Shown here: positions 57,400 through 64,000 of the stretch, piece by piece | Numbering within the stretch: position 1 is the first letter of the stretch | How the letters are laid out: each line of letters starts with the position of its first letter | Origin: Prochlorococcus sp. AG-347-K18 | GTDB lineage: Bacteria; Cyanobacteriota; Cyanobacteriia; PCC-6307; Cyanobiaceae | Direction: 5' to 3' | Assembly: GCA_003281365.1 (NCBI GenBank) | Contig: QCCF01000002.1 | Location: 1-64,000 of the forward strand | Length of the DNA stretch: 64,000 nucleotides | The notes under the pieces: model-generated | Database searches by the model: none | What the model saw: the letters and a program-made list of their open reading frames with translations, nothing else | What the model was told of the DNA's origin: nothing | Program-made: the position numbers and the translations under genes

Positions 57400-57771
57400 T
57401 TAGAAAGGTATTTCATTGGACTCGTTGTAGTTAGAATTTTGGTTATTATCAGACTCTTTTCGTGAACTTAACAAGTTTAATCTATCAACTCTAACAACTG
57501 GTTTGTATCTATCTTCCCCAGTATTTTTATCTTTCCAACTATCAATTTTAAAGCTCCCTGTAATTCCGATTAAAGATCCTTTTTTTACATAATCTGCTGC
57601 TATTTGGGCTTGTTTCCCCCATATTTCTAAATTAAACCAGTCTGGCTCTTCATCTCTACTTCTTCTGTTTACTGCAAGAGTGAAATTCGCCACGATACTA
57701 CCTGATTCAAAATATCTGACATCTGGTTCTTTGCCAGCTCTGCCAACTAGATTAATAGTGTTGATTTCCAT
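57400..57771 (-). CDS. ssb: Single-stranded DNA-binding protein
   Basis: A 123-residue SSB with one OB fold: MEINTINLVGRAGKEPDVRY at the start, NFTLAVNRRSRDEEPDWFNL near 31-50 with the tryptophan and phenylalanine that stack on DNA, and VKKGSLIGITGSFKIDSW near 60-80. After about residue 105 a short polar linker leads to a C-terminal NEIPF, the tip through which SSB recruits replication and repair proteins. The linker is much shorter than in E. coli, so the protein is near the lower size limit of the family. Confidence 0.94.
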   Translation of the reverse strand: MEINTINLVGRAGKEPDVRYFESGSIVANFTLAVNRRSRDEEPDWFNLEIWGKQAQIAADYVKKGSLIGITGSFKIDSWKDKNTGEDRYKPVVRVDRLNLLSSRKESDNNQNSNYNESNEIPF

Positions 57772-57904
57772 AATATATTTTTTTTTATACTAATCATATT
57801 TTCAGTTTCTGCTCAAAGTTTTGCGTGCTATTCATAACCAAATTCAAGAATTGTGGAAGCCTAACAAAAAATAGATATATTATTTATACAAAAGAATTAG
57901 TATT

Positions 57905-58957
57905 GTGATTTTTAACAGACTTAAATTTTCCAGAGACATTGGCATAGATTTGGGGACGGCCAACACGCTTATCCATCTAGCTGGTAAAGGAGTTGTTTTA
58001 CAAGAGCCTTCTGTAGTAGCCATGGACATAGAAGAAGGGGTACCATTGGCTGTTGGTAATGAAGCAAAGTTAATGCTTGGAAGAACACCTGGCAATATAA
58101 AGGCTGTAAGACCTCTAAGAGATGGTGTAATCGCAGATTTTGATGCTGCAGAGCAAATGATAAAAACTTTTATTCAAAAATGTAGTGAAGGAAAGGGTAT
58201 ATTAGCTCCAAGAATAGTTATTGGTATTCCAAGTGGAGTGACTAGTGTTGAGCGGAGAGCCGTCAGAGAAGCTGGATTAAGCGGAGCAAGAGAAGTTCAC
58301 TTAATTGATGAACCTGTTGCAGCAGCAATAGGAGCCTCATTGCCAGTAACTGAACCTGTTGGAACAATGATTGTTGATATTGGGGGCGGTACTACTGAGG
58401 TTGCAGTATTAAGTTTGGGTGGAACTGTATTAAGTGAATCTGTTCGAATAGCTGGCGACGATATAAATGAATCAATTGCCTTATATCTCAAGAAAGTTCA
58501 CAATTTGGTTGTTGGAGAGAGAACTGCAGAAGATATTAAGATCAAAATTGGATCTGCATTTCCAGATGATGATTTTGATAAAACTACTTTTGAGGTAAGA
58601 GGCTTACATCTTTTATCTGGTCTACCTAGGTCGATAACTTTGACATCAGGAGAAATTAGAGAAGCCATGGCTGATACATTAAGCAAAATAGTTGAAGCTG
58701 TAAAAAGAACTTTAGAGCGAACCCCTCCTGAACTCGCTGCAGATATTGTCGATAGAGGCATTATGCTTGCAGGAGGTGGAGCTTTAGTAAGAGGAATCAA
58801 TGATTTATTGAGCCATGAAACAGGAATTTTTACACACATAGCAGAAGATCCACTGCTATGTGTAGTTAATGGATGTGGAGGTGTCTTGGATGATTTTAAA
58901 AAACTTAAAAAAGTTGTTGATACTCCAGACTTTATAAGGCAATCGCTAAAAGATTAA
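57905..58957 (+). CDS. mreB: Rod shape-determining protein MreB
   Basis: Actin-like cytoskeletal ATPase guiding peptidoglycan synthesis. The 350 residues begin at a GTG. They contain the phosphate-1 motif IGIDLGTANTLIHLAGKG near 13-30, SVERRAVREAGLSGA near 115 with LIDEPVAAAIGA after it, the phosphate-2 motif VDIGGGTTEVAVLS near 159 and an adenosine motif in IMLAGGGALVRG near 288. mreC follows after 4 bp. Keeping MreB in a near-spherical cell is consistent with a role in cell size or chromosome positioning. ssb is divergent across 133 bp. Confidence 0.97.
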   Translation: MIFNRLKFSRDIGIDLGTANTLIHLAGKGVVLQEPSVVAMDIEEGVPLAVGNEAKLMLGRTPGNIKAVRPLRDGVIADFDAAEQMIKTFIQKCSEGKGILAPRIVIGIPSGVTSVERRAVREAGLSGAREVHLIDEPVAAAIGASLPVTEPVGTMIVDIGGGTTEVAVLSLGGTVLSESVRIAGDDINESIALYLKKVHNLVVGERTAEDIKIKIGSAFPDDDFDKTTFEVRGLHLLSGLPRSITLTSGEIREAMADTLSKIVEAVKRTLERTPPELAADIVDRGIMLAGGGALVRGINDLLSHETGIFTHIAEDPLLCVVNGCGGVLDDFKKLKKVVDTPDFIRQSLKD

Positions 58958-58961
58958 AAGT

Positions 58962-59717
58962 ATGTTAGATATCCGACTGATTTCTACTAGTCGTTTGCGG
59001 CAAAAAAAGAAAAATTTGATATTATTTTTAATTCTTTTGCTCTTGGTTTTCGTAAGAATATCAAAAGGATCTATTTATAAGGATTTTTATTATTTTATTT
59101 CAAAGCCTTTTTGGCCTGGTCAATTTCAAAAAGAAGTTATTCTTAAAAGTAAAGATCAAGAATCTCTGATAAAACTAAATCTTCTTGAACAGGATAATAC
59201 GAGATTGCGAAAAATTTTAAATATCCAAGAATCATCTAATATTGATAATATTTCCGCTGCAGTTATTTCGAGAAAAACAGGGAGTTGGTGGAGACAAATC
59301 ATTATAAATAAAGGTTCAAAAGATGGAGTAGAAATAGGTAGTACAATAATAGGCCCCGGTGGATTATTAGGTAGAGTAAAAAATACTTCTTTATTTACTT
59401 CTTCAGTAACTTTGTTAACCTCACCAGAAAGCAAATTAGGCGTATGGGTAGATAGAGTTAAAATTAGTGGTTTACTGGTTGGTTTAGGAGATGATTATCC
59501 AAGCTTAATATTATATTCAAAAGATGCTGACATAAAAGTTGGAGATTTTGTTTCATCTTCACCTGCTAGTACTTTATTACCCCCAAATATACCTATTGGT
59601 ATTGTTCAATCTGTGGCTGAACCATTCAAAACAAAAAAAATAGCAAAAATATCACTTTTTGCAAAACCTCATGTAATTGATTGGGTACAAATTTTGAAAG
59701 TAAAAATAAATGAATAA
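58962..59717 (+). CDS. mreC: Rod shape-determining protein MreC
   Basis: Single-pass membrane scaffold linking MreB to periplasmic cell-wall enzymes. The 251 residues show one N-terminal helix (about 20-33, LILFLILLLLVFV), a coiled-coil region (about 55-90, with LIKLNLLEQDNTRLRKIL) and the periplasmic beta domains with VISRKTGSWWRQIIINKG near 101, GGLLGRVKN near 131 and the signature PPNIPIGIVQSV near 208. It overlaps mreD by 8 bp. Confidence 0.92.
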   Translation: MLDIRLISTSRLRQKKKNLILFLILLLLVFVRISKGSIYKDFYYFISKPFWPGQFQKEVILKSKDQESLIKLNLLEQDNTRLRKILNIQESSNIDNISAAVISRKTGSWWRQIIINKGSKDGVEIGSTIIGPGGLLGRVKNTSLFTSSVTLLTSPESKLGVWVDRVKISGLLVGLGDDYPSLILYSKDADIKVGDFVSSSPASTLLPPNIPIGIVQSVAEPFKTKKIAKISLFAKPHVIDWVQILKVKINE

Positions 59718-60228
59718 ATTTTTTACAAAAAAATTATCAATAATTTTTTTTATTTTTGTCCCAATTATTTTTTTATGGCACCCTAATTGGCTTGGATTTT
59801 TAGGAGCTCAACCATATTGGCCTTTATTTTGGCTATTGCCATGGTCAATGATCAATGGATCAATTAATGGACTAATATTCGGCTTGTTTTTAGGAATAAT
59901 TCTAGATTCTTTAACTTTGGATGGTAATTTTACTCAAATTCCAGGCTTAGTTATATGTGGATTTTGTTTTGGGAGGATAAAATTTAATAGTGATTTCTTG
60001 GTAGGACATTTCAGATATGGTTTAATTTGTTCTTTTGGAAGTTTTATATGTGGGGCTCTAATTTTTTTGCAGATTTTAATTAAAGATTTTTCAGATAGTA
60101 CTTTTTTAATTTTTATGCCCAGTTTTAATAATATTTTAGCTGAAGTTTTTCTTACTGGTTTTTTTGCCCCTCTAATTTGCACCCAATTTTTAAGAATACT
60201 TAGAATTTCATCTAGAAAAGCACAATAA
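59710..60228 (+). CDS. mreD: Rod shape-determining protein MreD
   Basis: A 172-residue integral membrane protein in the mreBC operon. It has about five hydrophobic helices (about 8-24, 40-62, 72-90, 105-125, 140-160). The sequence is poorly conserved in this family; the assignment rests on topology, length and its position overlapping mreC by 8 bp. Residues such as WPLFWLLPWSMINGSINGL near 36-54 and FGLFLGIILDSLTLDG resemble the family core. The 141-174 bp after it belong to the rpaB leader and contain a small AATTCTT/AAGAATT palindrome without a T-run. Confidence 0.82.
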   Translation: MNKFFTKKLSIIFFIFVPIIFLWHPNWLGFLGAQPYWPLFWLLPWSMINGSINGLIFGLFLGIILDSLTLDGNFTQIPGLVICGFCFGRIKFNSDFLVGHFRYGLICSFGSFICGALIFLQILIKDFSDSTFLIFMPSFNNILAEVFLTGFFAPLICTQFLRILRISSRKAQ

Positions 60229-60402
60229 ATAATTCTTCAAAGAATTAAAAGTGTTCGAAAAAATCCATATTATTAAAATATTTAAAATTTCTGTAAATCT
60301 AAGGAATATCTCTTTGAGGGTTCGTGATGTTATATTTTTAATTGTTAGAATAAAATTCATTGCAATTATTTGCTTTGGAATATTGAGAAATCTTTTTTAA
60401 CT

Positions 60403-61149
60403 ATGTCAAAAGCTAGAATTTTAGTTGTTGATGACGAACCAGCAGTTTTGAAGGTATTAGTTACAAGACTTCAACTGGCAGGTTATCAAGTTTATTCAGC
60501 AACTAACGGCGAAGAAGCTCTTGAATCTTTTCACAGAGATTCTCCAGATTTGATAGTTCTTGATGTTATGCTTCCAAAAATGGATGGGTTTGCAGTCTGC
60601 AGAAGAATTAGAGCCGAATCAGTTGTACCTATAATATTCTTAACCGCTTTAGAAGCAATTTCAGAGAGAGTTGCAGGTTTAGATTTAGGAGCTGATGATT
60701 ACTTATCTAAACCGTTTAGCCCAAAAGAGTTAGAGGCTAGGATCGCAACTATATTAAGAAGGATGGGTCCGACTGTATCTATTACCGAAACGAAAGAAGT
60801 TCCATCTGGTAAAGGAGTAATGAAATTTGGAAGCTTAGTTGTTGATACTAATCGCAGACAAGTTTCTCGAGCTGGTGAAAGGATTAGCCTGACTTACACA
60901 GAATTTAGTCTTTTAGAATTATTATTCGATGAACCGGGTAAAGTTGTTCCACGAGCTGAAATCCTAGAACAGTTATGGGGTTATCCGCCAAGGAGAGCTG
61001 CAGATTTAAGAGTTGTAGATGTTTACGTGGCTAGATTAAGAGGTAAATTGGAGCCAGATCCAAGAAATCCAGAATTAATATTAACTGTACGCGGTATTGG
61101 TTATGCATCTCAGAGAGTAGGCGAAACTGCAACATCTTTGGCAAGTTAA
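60403..61149 (+). CDS. rpaB: Response regulator RpaB
   Basis: OmpR/PhoB-type regulator that controls photosynthesis and high-light genes with the kinase NblS, binding HLR1 sites. I chose ATG 60403, which starts MSKARILVVDDEP (248 residues); an upstream ATG at 60370 would add eleven unsupported residues. The receiver domain has acidic Asp10-Asp11, phospho-acceptor Asp54 in LIVLDVMLPKMDGF and Lys103 in LSKPFSPKEL. The winged helix (about 140-235) contains LTYTEFSLLELLFDEPG and LRVVDVYVARLRGKLE. It is transcribed away from mreD, after a 174 bp spacer. Confidence 0.95.
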   Translation: MSKARILVVDDEPAVLKVLVTRLQLAGYQVYSATNGEEALESFHRDSPDLIVLDVMLPKMDGFAVCRRIRAESVVPIIFLTALEAISERVAGLDLGADDYLSKPFSPKELEARIATILRRMGPTVSITETKEVPSGKGVMKFGSLVVDTNRRQVSRAGERISLTYTEFSLLELLFDEPGKVVPRAEILEQLWGYPPRRAADLRVVDVYVARLRGKLEPDPRNPELILTVRGIGYASQRVGETATSLAS

Positions 61150-61199
61150 GCCTTAGTCTGATACTTTTATTAAATAAAACAAATATATTAGAGTAAATT

Positions 61200-62738
61200 T
61201 TGTCTGAAATAAGAGATGCCCGCCTACAAAAAGCTAATGCATTAGTTAGTAAAGGATTTGCTCCCTATGCAGAAAGTTTTAAAATTTCCCATTCAACTAA
61301 ATACCTTATTGAAAAATTTAATTATTTGGAAAATGGTCAAGAAGAAACCTTCAATGTCTCTATTGCTGGAAGAGTTATGACCAAAAGGGTTATGGGTAAA
61401 ATTGCCTTTTTCACAATAAGTGATCAACAAGGTCAGATTCAGCTTTATTTAGATAAAAAGATTATTGATTGCAATATCGAAACCCAAAAATTACTTTCTT
61501 TTGAGGATATTAAGGAATTAGTAGATATTGGTGATTGGATAGGCGTCTATGGAAATATTAAAAAAACTAATAAAGGTGAGCTTTCAATTAAAGTTGAAAA
61601 ATGGGAAATGTTATCTAAATCTTTGCAACCTTTACCCGATAAATGGCATGGGTTGACTGATATTGAAAAAAGATATAGACAACGTTATTTAGATTTAATA
61701 GTTAATCCTCAATCAAAAAATGTATTTAAAACAAGAGCAAAATGTATCAGTTATATAAGGAAATGGCTAGATAATAGAAATTTTTTAGAGATAGAGACTC
61801 CAATTCTGCAATCTGAGGCTGGTGGTGCAGAAGCAAGACCATTCATTACTCATCACAATACATTAGATATTCCTCTTTATCTAAGAATAGCTACTGAATT
61901 GCATCTGAAAAGAATGGTCGTAGGAGGTTTTGAGAGAGTTTATGAATTGGGAAGAATCTTCCGTAATGAGGGAATAAGTACAAGACATAATCCGGAATTT
62001 ACTTCAGTTGAAATTTATCAAGCTTTTTCTAACTATGTAGATATGATGGATTTAACAGAAGAAATGATTAAAGGGGTTTTAAATGATGCATGTGGATCTT
62101 TAACTATAAATTATCAAAATAAGGAAATAGATTTTTCTAAACCTTGGTTGAGAATATCTATGAAAGATATAGTCAAAAAATATACAGGGATTGATTTTGA
62201 TTCTTTTCGTGGAGACTTTCTAGAAGCAAAAAAAGCCGTTCAAAGTATAAACATTGAATTTTCTTCAAAGGTAAATACTATAGGAAGACTTTTAAATGAG
62301 GTATTCGAACAAAGAGTAGAATCAAAACTCATAGAACCTACTTTTGTTATCGATTATCCTGTTGAGATTTCTCCTTTAGCTAGGCCTCATCTTGATAATA
62401 AAGAAATGGTTCAGAGATTCGAATTATTCATTGTTGGTAGAGAGCTAGCAAATGCTTTTAGTGAGTTAATAGATCCAGTAGATCAAAGAGAGAGAATGCA
62501 ATTACAACAATCTCTACGAGATGATGGAGATTTAGAGGCTCATTGTATAGATGAAGATTTTTTGAATGCTTTAGAGATTGGCATGCCGCCTACTGGAGGC
62601 TTAGGTATAGGGATTGATAGACTTATCATGTTAATTACAAATAGTCCGTCAATTAGAGATGTAATCCCTTTCCCATTGTTAAAACCAGAAATAACTTCAA
62701 ATAAAAGTGAAAAATTACCCTTGAATGAAGTAAAATAA
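61200..62738 (+). CDS. lysS: Lysyl-tRNA synthetase (class II)
   Basis: Charges tRNA-Lys. It has 512 residues and starts with TTG ([15 protein letters not shown]). An N-terminal OB fold for the anticodon (about 55-145, [19 protein letters not shown]) precedes class II motif 1 (near 180-200, [20 protein letters not shown]), motif 2 (near 253, [20 protein letters not shown]) and motif 3 (near 468, [15 protein letters not shown]). The anticodon and catalytic residues all look intact. It is followed by a small conserved gene after 29 bp. Confidence 0.97.
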   Translation: MSEIRDARLQKANALVSKGFAPYAESFKISHSTKYLIEKFNYLENGQEETFNVSIAGRVMTKRVMGKIAFFTISDQQGQIQLYLDKKIIDCNIETQKLLSFEDIKELVDIGDWIGVYGNIKKTNKGELSIKVEKWEMLSKSLQPLPDKWHGLTDIEKRYRQRYLDLIVNPQSKNVFKTRAKCISYIRKWLDNRNFLEIETPILQSEAGGAEARPFITHHNTLDIPLYLRIATELHLKRMVVGGFERVYELGRIFRNEGISTRHNPEFTSVEIYQAFSNYVDMMDLTEEMIKGVLNDACGSLTINYQNKEIDFSKPWLRISMKDIVKKYTGIDFDSFRGDFLEAKKAVQSINIEFSSKVNTIGRLLNEVFEQRVESKLIEPTFVIDYPVEISPLARPHLDNKEMVQRFELFIVGRELANAFSELIDPVDQRERMQLQQSLRDDGDLEAHCIDEDFLNALEIGMPPTGGLGIGIDRLIMLITNSPSIRDVIPFPLLKPEITSNKSEKLPLNEVK

Positions 62739-62767
62739 AGAAATTAATCCAATACGAAATTTTTTAA

Positions 62768-63016
62768 ATGAGTGGTGAACGTGTTGGTTTCCGTTTCAAA
62801 CATGCGGATGCAGTAGTGAAAAGAAATCCTCAAGGCCGATCAAGAAGAGGATGGGTTATGGAACCAGTAGAGCAAACTACGAGCAGAGGTACAAAAATGC
62901 CTGCTTATAAAATTCGCTGGAGAGATAGTGAGAGACCTGAAACTGTCTTACAACATATGTTGATTGCAGATCCAGATCCTTCTCCGCCTCCAAGTTCAGT
63001 AAGTTTAGACTCATAG
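62768..63016 (+). CDS. Small conserved hypothetical protein
   Basis: An 82-residue soluble protein of unknown function that starts with ATG. It is basic in the first half (RFKHADAVVKRNPQGRSRRGW), then shows a strand-like segment MPAYKIRWRDSERPETV near 44-60, and ends with an acidic proline tail PDPSPPPSS. The VxWxD/R-like pattern resembles a small beta-barrel, but I cannot name a family. It follows lysS closely and converges on smpB, 24 bp away. Its position next to translation genes is suggestive only. Confidence 0.75.
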   Translation: MSGERVGFRFKHADAVVKRNPQGRSRRGWVMEPVEQTTSRGTKMPAYKIRWRDSERPETVLQHMLIADPDPSPPPSSVSLDS

Positions 63017-63040
63017 TTTTATTAAATTTAAAAAATATTT

Positions 63041-63535
63041 TTATCTTTTTAGTGCAGAGTTGATTTCTTTTTTCATACTCTTTTGTTTTTCATCTTGTCT
63101 TTTGTCATGTAATTTTTTCCCTTTTCCGACTCCAATAGTTAGTTTTATCCATGAACCTTTTAAATAAAGAGATAATGGAACAATAGTCATCCCTTTTTTT
63201 TCAGTTTTAGATTTTAGTTTGATTATCTCTTTCTTGTGTAATAGCAACTTTCTATTTCTTAATGGATCATGATTAAAAAAAGACCCCACATTTTTGTGTG
63301 GTGAAATGTGAACATTTAATAATAAAATTTCACCATCTCTGAATGTACAGTATCCGTCTCTTAAATTTGCTTTCCCGTTTCGAATAGATTTTACTTCAGT
63401 CCCTAAAAGTTCAATTCCAGCCTCGATTGTTTCAGATATTGCATATTGAAATTTCGCATATCTATTTTCAGCAAGACGTTTAAAATTATTTTCCTTCTTA
63501 ATTTTTTTTTGAACTTTGTTTGGATTTTTTGCCAT
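63041..63535 (-). CDS. smpB: SsrA-binding protein SmpB
   Basis: Partner of tmRNA in rescue of stalled ribosomes. The 164 residues show a basic N-terminal extension ([15 protein letters not shown]) of about 22 residues, then [40 protein letters not shown] near 45-63, [13 protein letters not shown] near 74 and [16 protein letters not shown] near 89. A C-terminal Lys-rich tail ([20 protein letters not shown]) is the part that enters the decoding centre. The tmRNA gene itself is not in this window. It is divergent from ruvB across 52 bp. Confidence 0.95.
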   Translation of the reverse strand: MAKNPNKVQKKIKKENNFKRLAENRYAKFQYAISETIEAGIELLGTEVKSIRNGKANLRDGYCTFRDGEILLLNVHISPHKNVGSFFNHDPLRNRKLLLHKKEIIKLKSKTEKKGMTIVPLSLYLKGSWIKLTIGVGKGKKLHDKRQDEKQKSMKKEINSALKR

Positions 63536-63587
63536 TTTGGTTGTAAAAATATTTTCTACTCAGAAGAATTGGAATTAACCTTTTATT

Positions 63588-64000
63588 ATGGCAATAATTT
63601 CTTCCAATATAGGCGATAATGATTTTTCATTTCAAAAAAAAGAGCTTAGGCTCGTTGATTCAAAAGTTATTCCAGAAGAAAAAAGAAAGAATAATCTGAA
63701 TATTGCTCGCCCTAGTTCTTTAAAAGAATTTATTGGTCAAGAACAACTTAAGTCTTATTTAAGGATAGCTATAGATGCTTCAATTTATAGAAAAGAACCT
63801 TTAGAGCATACTCTTTTATATGGACAACCTGGTTTAGGTAAGACTAGTCTGGCTTTTTTGATAGCCAATGAAATGAACAAAAAATGTAGGATAGCTAGTG
63901 CACCAGCAATTGAGAGACCTAGAGATATTGTAGGGTTATTGCTTGGGTTAAAAGAAGGGGAAGTTCTATTTATTGATGAGATACATCGCTTAAATAGGTT
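63588..64000 (+). CDS. ruvB: Holliday junction branch migration helicase RuvB, 3' end cut by window
   Basis: AAA+ motor of Holliday junction migration. I read ATG 63588 through the window end, 137 codons. Visible elements are an N-terminal [20 protein letters not shown] extension, [20 protein letters not shown] near 43-62, Walker [15 protein letters not shown] near 84-97 and Walker [13 protein letters not shown] near 126-137. The N-terminal extension before the conserved core is about 40 residues. The rest, including the winged-helix domain, lies beyond the window. Confidence 0.95.
   Translation, partial: MAIISSNIGDNDFSFQKKELRLVDSKVIPEEKRKNNLNIARPSSLKEFIGQEQLKSYLRIAIDASIYRKEPLEHTLLYGQPGLGKTSLAFLIANEMNKKCRIASAPAIERPRDIVGLLLGLKEGEVLFIDEIHRLNR

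Noticed and set aside
60231-60246. AATTCTT/AAGAATT hairpin after mreD as terminator
   Set aside because: The loop is only two bases and A-rich DNA, not T, follows on the plus strand.
60370-60402. Eleven-residue extension of RpaB
   Set aside because: OmpR-type receivers begin a few residues before the acidic DD pair, which fits ATG 60403.

Overview
The window is a compact, very AT-rich stretch of a picocyanobacterial chromosome, almost certainly a high-light-adapted Prochlorococcus (inferred from base composition, gene content and gene order; the strain cannot be fixed without a search). Photosynthetic and plastid-type genes support this: psbZ, rpaB, sqdB/sqdX, Ycf37-, Ycf23- and Ycf21-type proteins, an acyl-lipid desaturase and PlmA. 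It holds 63 protein genes (one cut at each window edge) and one tRNA gene. I see no rRNA, CRISPR array, insertion sequence, phage gene or intein. No gene-free stretch exceeds about 175 bases.

Layout. 1-6 kb: a truncated acidic hypothetical gene, then a minus-strand block with a chorismate-lyase-like gene, mnmG, dnaB, rplI and a delta-9 desaturase. 6-12 kb, plus strand: a possible HTH protein, a COG4100-type PLP lyase, gcvH, gcvP and a small orphan gene. 12-16 kb, minus: sqdX, sqdB, thiG, ycf37, rplT, rpmI. 16-19 kb, plus: a secreted SpoIID-domain protein and a membrane GT2 glycosyltransferase. 19-25 kb, minus: dnaX, clpX, clpP and tig. 25-29 kb, plus: asd-dapA and RNase J. 29-39 kb: tilS, ycf23, uvrB, lysC, holA, cobH and mutS on alternating strands. 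39-41 kb: psbZ, ribH, tRNA-Gly(GCC), and a small-gene cluster (NTF2-like, GtrA-like, GNAT). 41-48 kb: secA, then minus-strand miaA-infC-plmA-cysE. 48-52 kb, plus: gyrB, an SH3-like exported protein, two FluC/CrcB genes and mgtE. 52-64 kb: a group-2 sigma factor, an alpha/beta hydrolase, a PfkB kinase, tsaE, ahcY, ssb, mreBCD, rpaB, lysS, a small conserved gene, smpB and the start of ruvB.

How the genes fit together. Most are housekeeping. Replication, repair and recombination are heavily represented (dnaB, dnaX, holA, ssb, gyrB, mutS, uvrB, ruvB). So are protein quality control (tig-clpP-clpX, smpB), aspartate-family lysine synthesis (lysC, asd, dapA), glycine cleavage (gcvH, gcvP) and thylakoid lipid synthesis (sqdB/sqdX, desaturase, possibly the GT2). 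Global regulation is represented by rpaB, plmA and a group-2 sigma factor.

The most interesting signals are modest and mostly regulatory. They are: two A7 slippery sites in dnaX, each followed almost at once by a -1 frame stop; a cluster of TGACA half-sites in front of plmA; HLR1-like half-sites in front of the sigma gene; a tandem FluC pair in which mainly the second copy has lost the signature residues; and a repeat-built basic tail on trigger factor. I did not find a clearly new multi-gene system.
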